A DNA stretch of 64,000 nucleotides from Calocera cornea HHB12733 (taxonomy: Eukaryota > Basidiomycota > Dacrymycetes > Dacrymycetales > Dacrymycetaceae): assembly GCA_001632435.1 (NCBI GenBank), contig KV423929.1:124001-188000 (forward strand). Reading direction: 5' to 3'. The notes beneath the pieces are model-generated. The model had not been told where the DNA came from and did no database searches. It saw only the letters and a program-made list of their open reading frames with translations. Below are positions 56,792 to 64,000 of the stretch, piece after piece. A program made the translations under genes and the position numbers. Every line of letters begins with the position of its first letter. Positions within the stretch are counted from its first letter, which is position 1.

Positions 56792-57393
56792 GCGTCTGAG
56801 CCAGAGGAACAATGATTTCCCGACGATCTGGGCGGCCGGCGTCGTGTATTTCTGAACTCGGTGTATTACGGTGATGGTGATATAATGATATTTTTCTGGA
56901 ATTCAGCCATCGGCTGTTTCGAATCAGGGTGAAAGTATCCGGCCAGATCTAGATACGTAGGTACTGTACATCATAGGGGTTGCGCAACGTTTCGGTCGGG
57001 AAAGTGTCGGGGGGTTATGTAAGCCTTCTGGTCGCCGCAGTGATGAAATCATCAATGCGCGACAAGCTGCCGTACCAGCGAGCAGCACTACGCCTGTCTG
57101 CTGTTCATGACGAGGGATGGATTATTTGCGCGCATGCATGTGTGCGTTGGACGAATTGGAGGGGTTGGATGGGATGAGTCATTCCCCGTCAATTCATGCA
57201 CACGCCCGCCCGGCGATGGAAGCAATTCATGCAGGCCGTCAGGGCGCGCACGGCTGCGGCCACGCCCTCCGCCCCCAGCAGGACCATCGCCCTCTCTTAA
57301 ACCCGGCGGCCTCACCGCCCCGCCGCCCTCTCTTCTCTCCCCCCTACCACCACCACCACCATCAGCACACAGCTCTCATACGCCCATCCCGCA
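56792..57393. other. Intergenic, bZIP promoter
   Basis: About 600 bp. The final 100 bases before the bZIP start are strongly CT-rich with a CCACCACCACCAC run, as in fungal core promoters. No TATA box was identified. Confidence 0.45.
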
Positions 57394-58530
57394 ATGCCGT
57401 CAAGATCACAACCAATTCCACAGAGCAGAGCTGCGTCGGAGCTGCTCGGCCTGTCCGGCAACTACCTGCACATGCGCCAGGTGCCCCACCTCACAAACGC
57501 GCGCATCGACCAGCAAATAGGGCGGAACATTGCACAGAGTTTGAAGAGCTGGCAGCAGCCGGGAGACGTGGACGCACCGCTCGCAGTTGCGTTCGACGAG
57601 ATCATTCAGGCGGACAGCGTGGCGGAGGAGCTGTCCGCCGCGTTCGAGGACCAGGACAGCCCCTTTGCGAGCAGCACCGGTACGAGCGAGTCCGCTCTCC
57701 CGCTCGTCGATCTGTCCACTTACATGTGGTGTGCCCGCTCGCGCTCCCCCTCTCCAGACTCAGGCGCCACCGCCGCGTACCTACAGAGCTACACGAACGA
57801 CGGGTCCTTCTCCGAGCTCGCGGTCTCGCCACACGACCTGCTCTTCCCCTGGAACCTCTCCTCCCAACAACAGCCGCACGTCCTCCCAGCGCCCGCAGTC
57901 AAGTCTGCGCCCGCGCCCGCACCAGCACCCACACCCGCAGCACCCACGCCTGCGCCCCGCGCACGATCAAAGGCAAAGTCGCAGGCTGCGCTCACACTTT
58001 CCGAATCCCCCTCCTCCGCTGCAGGCAGAACCCCGGCCTCGCCCTCCGTCTCCGCAACCCCGCTGTCCGAGGCCCACACATCCTCCCGCCCATTACGCGG
58101 CAAGCGGCGCATCGGGCTCGACGCGCCGATCCAGCAGCGGACGTACCACGGGCCGTCGCGGACGAGCCTGCGCACGCTTCCCCGCGGGTTCGAGAAGAAC
58201 CTCGAGCCGGAGAAGGTCGCCGGGTTCAAGCGCGCCATCGAGGCTGTCGAGGAGGGCGACGCGGACGAAGACGACAAGGACATCATTGACACCGTCACGC
58301 ACAGGGTGATGCAGAAGCGGGTCAAGAACACGCTCGCGGCGCGCAAGAGCAGGGCGAGGCGCGCTGAGTACCTGGATCAGCTCGAGCGGCGCTTGGCGGA
58401 GAAGAACGACCGGGTGCAGGAGCTCGAACGCGAGCTCAGGGAGAAGGACACGGAGATTCGCGTTCTCAAGGGGCTCATGTACGGCGAAGGGCCGGAAGAC
58501 GAGGAGCAGGAGCAGGAGATGGACGACTGA
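57394..58530 (+). CDS. bZIP transcription factor, third paralog
   Basis: A 378-aa single-exon protein. The basic region KRVKNTLAARKSRARRAEYL (about 308-327) leads into a zipper with heptad leucines (DQLERRLAEKNDRVQELERE), and the C-terminus is acidic (GPEDEEQEQEMDD). Upstream is the module LDAPIQQRTYHGPSRTSLRT (about residues 243-262), matching LDAPVQARSYIAPSKTSRKV in the bZIP at 26963 and YEAPVQPRKY in the one at 43066. The central region is Ser/Pro/Ala-rich with an APAPAPTPAAPTPAP repeat. N-x2-AARKSR places it with Gcn4-like factors. The start CGCAATGCCG at 57394 is the first ATG after the CT-rich leader. A larger out-of-frame open frame covers the same DNA but is a GC-rich shadow. Confidence 0.88.
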   Translation: MPSRSQPIPQSRAASELLGLSGNYLHMRQVPHLTNARIDQQIGRNIAQSLKSWQQPGDVDAPLAVAFDEIIQADSVAEELSAAFEDQDSPFASSTGTSESALPLVDLSTYMWCARSRSPSPDSGATAAYLQSYTNDGSFSELAVSPHDLLFPWNLSSQQQPHVLPAPAVKSAPAPAPAPTPAAPTPAPRARSKAKSQAALTLSESPSSAAGRTPASPSVSATPLSEAHTSSRPLRGKRRIGLDAPIQQRTYHGPSRTSLRTLPRGFEKNLEPEKVAGFKRAIEAVEEGDADEDDKDIIDTVTHRVMQKRVKNTLAARKSRARRAEYLDQLERRLAEKNDRVQELERELREKDTEIRVLKGLMYGEGPEDEEQEQEMDD

Positions 58531-59378
58531 GCGCGGGAGGGACGGTTTCTCATCTGGGTTTCGGGCTTTCTTCTGCCACGCAATCGTTCCTGTTGTGCAG
58601 TGTGCGTGAGCCGCGTCCAGTGGGCGCTGGCCACGTCGCGCATCCGAGTATGTATTCTAGCTTACGTCTACTGTACGCCCGCCTGAGCGAGGTCCTAGTC
58701 TCGTGTCCCGTGTGTTCCGTGTAATGAAAACGCGGCGTAATATTCTCGTATTGCACTCTTACGTCCGAGCCTAAGAAAATGCTTTACTCCGGTGACCGAG
58801 CCAGCCTGTTCCGCTCGTCGGCGGCGCGAGCCTGACCTGCATGGGCAAAGTGCATTCGCCGACGATCCCTGGAAGAAGTATCTTGTTTCCGCCTCTTACA
58901 GCTTTGAGACAGAAATAGGAGAACTGCGCTCCGCCTCCCCACTTGCACTTGCCATTTTGGGCCGAAATCGCACACGGCGAGGATATTGCGATGGCTAGGC
59001 TGCTAACGCCGTGAACACCGCTCTTGGACGAAACGGCCTAGCTTACCGGGGACCTTGCCTCGAGGCGACGACGGGATGACCTGCTCCCGACACAAATGAC
59101 TCTCCGCTGTCCCGCACCCTCGAGCTTCCACACATCGCCCTGGCGACCTGCCTTTCAGGGCAATGCAACCGAAGATCCTGTGTTCCAGACCATGCTCTCC
59201 GGACAGGAACGCTTGCGGCGAGAGTGTGCATTCCAGGCACCGTCTCCGACTCTTAACGTCTCGTCTCCTGCGACGGCCCAGTACAGGATCGTCGCCCTTC
59301 CGGGCGGGCTGCGTCCTTCAAACGCGGATAAACAAAGTCATCAGTTTCACAACTCATGCATTAGGCCAAACACCGGGA
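58531..59378. other. Intergenic, nothing recognised
   Basis: bZIP 3' region and upstream sequence of the first WCNG peptide gene; only short overlapping frames. Confidence 0.4.
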
Positions 59379-59384
59379 TATAAA
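59379..59384 (+). promoter_or_regulatory. TATA box of WCNG peptide gene 1
   Basis: TATAAA lies 76-81 bp upstream of the ATG at 59460; the two sister genes have TATA-like words at similar distances. Confidence 0.6.
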
Positions 59385-59459
59385 GCTCGACGAGGGAAGG
59401 AGCGAGAAGAGCCAGAAGCAGCACACCTTCCAGAGAGCCTTCGCAATAGCCTCAGCAAC

Positions 59460-59612
59460 ATGCGGTTCCTCGTCGTCGCAGCCCTTCTAGCGTTTACCGC
59501 CGGTGCAAGCGCCCTCCCTACCACTCTACACGTGCACGTACCGCTGCCGACCCCGGAAGCGTGGTGCAACGGCGCACCGTGTTATCCGTATCGCGCAGCT
59601 GCGGAGCGATGA
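59460..59612 (+). CDS. Small secreted peptide, AWCNGxPC family, copy 1 (50 aa)
   Basis: A single-exon gene with a strong TATA box and a good start context (AACATGC). The first 19 residues (MRFLVVAALLAFTAGASAL) are a signal peptide. A short pro-region (PTTLHVHVPLPTPE) leads to the core AWCNGAPCYPYR (A34-R45; Trp codon at 59562), and the protein ends AAAER and TGA. C36 and C41 could form one disulfide in a six-residue loop. The core is nearly invariant in the copies at 61292 and 62988, while the pro-region differs, the usual pattern of a precursor whose core is the active part. I know no described basidiomycete family like this. WC..G.PC loosely resembles ascomycete alpha-factor-type pheromones (WC-x4-GQ-x-C), which is inference only. 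A GTAAGT donor lies in the 3' untranslated part. Confidence 0.72.
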   Translation: MRFLVVAALLAFTAGASALPTTLHVHVPLPTPEAWCNGAPCYPYRAAAER

Positions 59613-61197
59613 TGAGGTCTGCTTGTTCTATGAGACCCGTAACAGCGTGCAAGTAAGTCGTGCGCGAGATATTGCGAGGTTTAGCTTCACTAACAAAGAA
59701 CACATTTCAGGCCGCCTTCTGCGCACGATCCACTGCTCGATTCCGCTAGGAAGAACCCTACGCCTGTGTCGTGTTCTCCGATATATTTTCCGATGGGTTT
59801 GCCGCTGTAGCCTAGCTGCTTGTCTTCCGTTGTAATCCATGGTCTCATGTACCCACTGCCGCCTCCTTGTTTATTGAATGTTCCCGATCCGATCTCAGAA
59901 GCGTAATGAGAGGGTAGCCCAGAGAACGCGGCCCGCCCAGCACTCCAGCATATTGGAGAAGACCCGTCAGCCGAGCAACAGCAGCGGATCCGGCGGGCTT
60001 GCGTCGGGATCAGTTCCAATCGCGCCTGGCAGAGATCCTCGCTGATAAGCTCGACGCGCGCCACGTCTATTATTATCAGCTCGGTATACTACAACACACG
60101 AGTGCCTGCTATTTCCTTGCTATCTACCCGGTCTTTCAAATGCTCATGTTCGATCACTGCACATACACGGATAAGAGATGAAAAGTGCGCGTAGATTGAC
60201 ATCTTGGCATACATAAGGAGCATGAGGATAACCTCGATCTGCTATGGGGCAGGCCTATCCACGTACAGAACACGTATGACTCGAACTCTTGCCACTAGGC
60301 TCAAGCCTCTTGTTCTGAGCTCCCCACCCGGATGGGGTCGAGTAACACCCAGACTCCACCCATTCGGAACTGCCCCCAGATGGCGGCGCTTGCGCAGCTG
60401 TCATCGGAGCATTTGTGGTCATGGATCCAGTCGTCGGCAGAGTTGCCTCGCGTGTCATGGGCAGTGACTCTTCCCCTCACGTCCACTCAGTTAATCTTTT
60501 AGGTCTTGAGCGATGCGCTAGTGTTTTTGTCTCGTGCGTATTTTGAGGTGCAAAATGCTGTGTAACTGACTATTATCTCACGGTTACGTCTTCATGCCAA
60601 CCGGCAAGTGGGGCCCAGTAGACAGACGAGCGTCGTCGACCAATTCGGTTTATCGGCGGCGCTGCACCACCTTCATTCTGCGTGCTTAGAGCTAGTCCAG
60701 CTGATCTCCGGGAGAAGGTGTGGGTGCTATGGTGTCCTCCAAATGCCTTGCGGCGTTCACGTGCCTTTCCGGCGAAAAGGTTGGAGGGACGGTAATCTTC
60801 AAACCAGGCGAAAATTACGGGGTGTGCCAGTTGCGGATGGGAACGCCGTGCTCCAGGCAACTGATATACGGGGATATGGGCAGAACGAACATCTTTGGCT
60901 GGCATTCCGGTAGCCTGACTATCTGTTCTCGAGACAAGCAAATTATCCGACCGCCTTGAATACGTGTATCCAGGTGGTGTCTTGCAAGGGGCCTTTCTTG
61001 GCAACTGCCGCCCCCTGATCTTGCCCCCTATAGGATCGCCCTCGGCTGTAGTCATCTCCGGCTACAAGGCTTGCACTCCAGGCACCAACCCAGCACGGCG
61101 GCGGCGCAAAGTTTGCCTTGTCCCGTCGGGCTGCGACCTCCAAGCGCCAGCAATGCAATTTTTCTCCTCCAACTGGCAACCCGACGGCCCATACAGG
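59613..61197. other. Spacer between WCNG peptide genes 1 and 2
   Basis: About 1.6 kb without a recognised gene. Open frames on both strands are short, overlapping and unsupported. Confidence 0.4.
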
Positions 61198-61204
61198 TAT
61201 ATAA
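61198..61204 (+). promoter_or_regulatory. TATA box of WCNG peptide gene 2
   Basis: TATATAA lies 88-94 bp upstream of the ATG at 61292. Confidence 0.55.
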
Positions 61205-61291
61205 TGATCCTGGAAAGGCAGCAGAAATGTCACATAAACATAGCCGTCCAGCCTGCCTACCGTCGAACGTGCACCACCGCACATCCAGACC

Positions 61292-61441
61292 ATGCGCTTC
61301 TTCGCCATCGCCGGATTTCTTGCTCTCGCCGCCTGCACTGCCGCCAGCCCCATCCCGCCCGCGCCACGATCGACCGCGGACGCGTGGTGCAATGGCGTGC
61401 CGTGTCTGCCGTACAAGTCCCAGCCTCAGGTCAAACAGTGA
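61292..61441 (+). CDS. Small secreted peptide, AWCNGxPC family, copy 2 (49 aa)
   Basis: Single exon, start in ACCATGCGC. A signal peptide (MRFFAIAGFLALAACTAAS) is followed by PIPPAPRSTAD and the core AWCNGVPCLPYK (A31-K42; Trp codon at 61385), then SQPQVKQ and TGA. It differs from copy 1 by A39 to V within the core loop and Tyr to Leu just after it, while W, both Cys, N, G and P are kept. A single Arg (PR before STAD) could be a processing point. Downstream of the stop, AAGGTGAGTCGGATGCC resembles the same position after copy 3, so the homologous unit extends beyond the coding part. It is presumed secreted and processed, with function unknown. Confidence 0.72.
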   Translation: MRFFAIAGFLALAACTAASPIPPAPRSTADAWCNGVPCLPYKSQPQVKQ

Positions 61442-62892
61442 CAAGACGAACATAGCGGATGTATGCCTCAACAACAATAAGGTGAGTCGGATGCCTCACC
61501 GGTCGAGGTGGTCCAACATGCTGACGGAGAGTCAGTCTCCTCTTCTGCTTCGGTTCAGGTACCAGCATACACTCGGTTTCAAGGGAGGGGCAGTAGGGGT
61601 GATTCTCGATGGGTCCTGATACTGTACAGGACCATCGTAGCATATAGAGATGATACTGTACAGGACGGCATAATCTAGAGTATGACCTTTGTAATTGAAT
61701 ATCCCCCTCCCTCTCTCCGGCATTCCAGGCATTCCAGCGAGTGTATGCAGAGATATGCTTAAAACATCATGAAGCTGTTTCCCCCTTTGCGCGTTGTACA
61801 CGATCGGTGCATGTGCCCCTGTATCAATCGGGTCGTGGGCCGTGAGGGTACAGCTAGCTATACAGGATACCAAGGAAGTGCAGTTCTGCCTGGCGGAGAC
61901 CTCTCGATTCGCTGTCTATTAACAGGCTACAATAAGCAGTACACAACCACGGATGCCTTAGCGACGACCTTGAAGGGGGGAGTTTCCTAAGTCTTTCACT
62001 GCCAGGGGTGCCGACCGTCAGCGCTTACGACTGGCGGTCACCCTTTCATGTCTCGGGTCGAGAACATCATTTCCAAGACCTTGCGGCACTTCCTGGAAAT
62101 TCAGGACTGGGGCCTTCTGCACGACCCCAAGACAACAACAAAAGCGGTGGGGCGAGGAGAGAAGATACACCTCCGCCTGTTGCTACTACTGAGCCCGTCC
62201 ACATGCCGTATTGTAGAATATCGGTGCTGTTGCAAATTGCCACAGTTCCGTCGGAGCTGAGAAGCCCCTTCTGCAACTAGTGTCCAAACATGGGAGTCTG
62301 CTGGTGATGGGAGGGCAAGATTGCCGTAAAGTACGTGGCAAAACTCCGTGTATGCTATGTGATAGTATGTCCATTCAGTCCTATTGAGGCGGGTAGAAAC
62401 GCGCGGGACAGGTAAGAGCAAGCGATGGGACAAGTAGGCGGGGAGACAGACAGAGTACGGGGATGCTGCACACCACGCTGGTCCTAACGCCGAGAGAGAA
62501 ACATGTGCGGAATGGAATTATTTGACTTGCATTCTTAGAGTGACATCTAATCCCGACCCACGCGACTCATGGGACATCCTCACCTGAGTGCATCCAGGTA
62601 AGCGTCTGGATACCTGGCTACACACCTTTCATAGTAGCAGGCCGCTGATCTCGGCTTCTGCAGAGTCTCTCTTGAGACGGTATGTACTCATGATCAATTG
62701 ACAATGATCCTTGTCGCCGCTACAAACCCTCCATTCCGAAATCCGAATGCAGCAGGCAGAACGGTGTCTTTTCCTGTCCTTGCTGCGGCGGCGAAACTTG
62801 CGCTTCTTCCGGTCCGGATGCGACCGCCAAACATGGGAAAGCGTGGCCAAGGTTTTCTTCTGAGGCGACGCAGCTCTGACGACCCGAGAAGG
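61442..62892. other. Spacer between WCNG peptide genes 2 and 3
   Basis: About 1.5 kb without a recognised gene. Near 61560-61680 the words GATACTGTACAGGAC are directly repeated (61617 and 61651). Confidence 0.4.
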
Positions 62893-62899
62893 TATATGA
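62893..62899 (+). promoter_or_regulatory. TATA-like box of WCNG peptide gene 3
   Basis: TATATGA lies 89-95 bp upstream of the ATG at 62988, the same spacing as in copy 2. Confidence 0.45.
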
Positions 62900-62987
62900 T
62901 GCACCGCGACAAACATGAGTTGCACCCGACATCAGCATACCCGTGCAGCCGCAGCAGAGCCTAAACCACACACCGTACACCAACAGC

Positions 62988-63146
62988 ATGCACTTGTTCG
63001 CCGTCGCGGTCTTTCTGGCCCTCGCCACCTACGCAGTGGCCAGTTCCAACCCACTCGCACCGCGACAGACCCTCGACGCGTGGTGCAATGGCGCGCCCTG
63101 CTTGGGATACAGAGGCGAGCCCGGGTTGGAACAGCGACGAGATTGA
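62988..63146 (+). CDS. Small secreted peptide, AWCNGxPC family, copy 3 (52 aa)
   Basis: Single exon. A signal peptide (MHLFAVAVFLALATYAVAS) is followed by SNPLAPRQTLD and the core AWCNGAPCLGYR (A31-R42; Trp codon at 63081), then GEPGLEQRRD and TGA. The C-terminal RR resembles a Kex2 site, so the ripe peptide may end before it. Here the Pro two residues after the second Cys, present in the other copies, is Gly. A splice donor (GTAAGT, 63157) and the conserved GAGGTGAGCCGGATGCC block lie just after the stop, so a 3' untranslated intron is possible. Copies 1, 2 and 3 are spaced 1.7-1.8 kb apart on one strand, consistent with old tandem duplication. Confidence 0.72.
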   Translation: MHLFAVAVFLALATYAVASSNPLAPRQTLDAWCNGAPCLGYRGEPGLEQRRD

Positions 63147-64000
63147 CATACCGTGTGGTAAGTACGAATCGATCGGATGAGGTGAGCCGGATGCCGCACC
63201 CCTAGAAGCATGGGAAAACTGACGACCAACGCGGGGGGGGGGTGCTAGGTCTTTCCTCGGTCAGGGGCATGTTCGTTCGGAAAAAGTACGGTCGTTTTCG
63301 CCGGAGGGGTGTTGGCTGTGATCCACGAAGGTTGGTGATATGAGACCATATTTATTGTGGGGGGCAGTAGGACCTCGTGTAATCAAGTCGTTATAGTGAA
63401 ACAATCCGTCGCAGTCCGAGGTCTTGGATAGGCGAAATGGCGAGGGCGGGGTCTCCGCAAGTGCGCTCATTGTAGGCAATTCCCGAAGGAGCGTTGCAAC
63501 AGATAGGACAGAAGAGACCAGCCCCGGGCTGTCCCTTGATCACTGATCGCCGAAGGTCTGTATCAAGGTGCCTGGCACGCTGCCATGGGCGTCCAGGCAT
63601 GGTGCGTGCGGGTGAAAACTGCCGAGAGATGCAGGAAGCGTCATGGTAGCCGCAATCCCGTTCGTTCTGCCGTAACCCTCCGGGATGTAGGCCACTTTAG
63701 CCGCATTCGCGCAGCTGTTTCTTTCGGTACTACTGATCGAGCTTTTTGTTCCGCTGACGGGAGAACAGCACCGTTGGAGGCCGCGTCTGGGAATGAATGG
63801 TCGACGTTGACGTGCCTGGGCTGATCCTGCGACCGGCCGCATGACCGCATCTGGCTGCAGGACGTACCAAGAGAACATCACGGAGGAGGAGCCTCACCTG
63901 TGCAACGACAAGAAGCCCCCAGTCCCGGAAGCGTGTTTCGGAAACACGGCAATCCCGCCCGCACGTCGTTTTCGGACGATCCGACCCTCTTTCCGGCCTG
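63147..64000. other. Right edge, nothing recognised
   Basis: About 850 bp with a G-run (63232-63241) and short unsupported frames. A further peptide copy might lie beyond the edge. Confidence 0.4.

Noticed and set aside
57117..58289. 390-codon open frame overlapping the third bZIP gene in another frame
   Set aside because: It is a His/Arg/Pro-rich shadow of GC-rich coding DNA; the bZIP frame explains the sequence.
63883..64000. Possible fourth WCNG-family peptide at the right edge (frame reading PVPEACFGNTAIPPARR)
   Set aside because: Only PxPEA..C resembles copy 1; Trp, the second Cys and Asn-Gly are missing and no signal peptide precedes it.
1..64000. CRISPR arrays, operons, rRNA genes, LTR retrotransposons
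   Set aside because: No regularly spaced repeats, rRNA-like sequence, long direct terminal repeats or reverse-transcriptase frames were seen.

Overview
The window looks like nuclear DNA of a mushroom-forming basidiomycete (Agaricomycetes). Most genes are broken by many short GT..AG introns of about 50-65 bp. One gene is a DUF6533-type seven-helix protein, a family typical of this group. There are no bacterial operons or ribosome binding sites.

Layout. 1-1956: 3' end of an ABCC (MRP-type) ABC transporter. 2468-4062: DUF6533 membrane protein. 4739-7123: three copies of a small secreted-peptide gene sharing the core IPWPGGGR (two intact, one broken). 8653-10573: a complete Mutator-like (MULE) transposon with terminal inverted repeats, a 9-bp target duplication and an intact 551-aa transposase. 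12265-18477 and 19735-26357: two tandem ABCC genes. Exon 1 of the second is split by a 387-bp non-autonomous element with an 11-bp target duplication, telomere-like repeats and a perfect hairpin. 26963-31719: a Gcn4-like bZIP factor and a Pho85-type cyclin. 32766-38967 (minus) and 47455-53727 (plus): two nearly identical ABCC genes in inverted orientation, forming arms of about 6.9 kb. The loop between them holds a Golgi GDPase (GDA1/CD39 family) and a second bZIP factor. 55456-58530: an unrecognised tail-anchored protein and a third bZIP factor. 59460-63146: three tandem single-exon genes for 49-52 aa secreted peptides sharing the core AWCNGxPC.

How it fits together. This is a paralog-rich region: five MRP-type exporters, three bZIP factors with the same APxQxR-Y module, and two separate families of tiny secreted peptides, one near each end. 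All five ABCC copies carry the same 6-nt microexon (TTYAGT, Phe-Ser), which shows common descent with conserved intron positions. The two peptide families are the best candidates for something undescribed. Each has a signal peptide, a short variable pro-region and a nearly invariant core. One core is followed by Arg-Arg; the other is a WC..G.PC core that loosely resembles ascomycete alpha-factor-type pheromones.

Exon boundaries were worked out by eye from splice signals and comparison among paralogs. No database search was possible.
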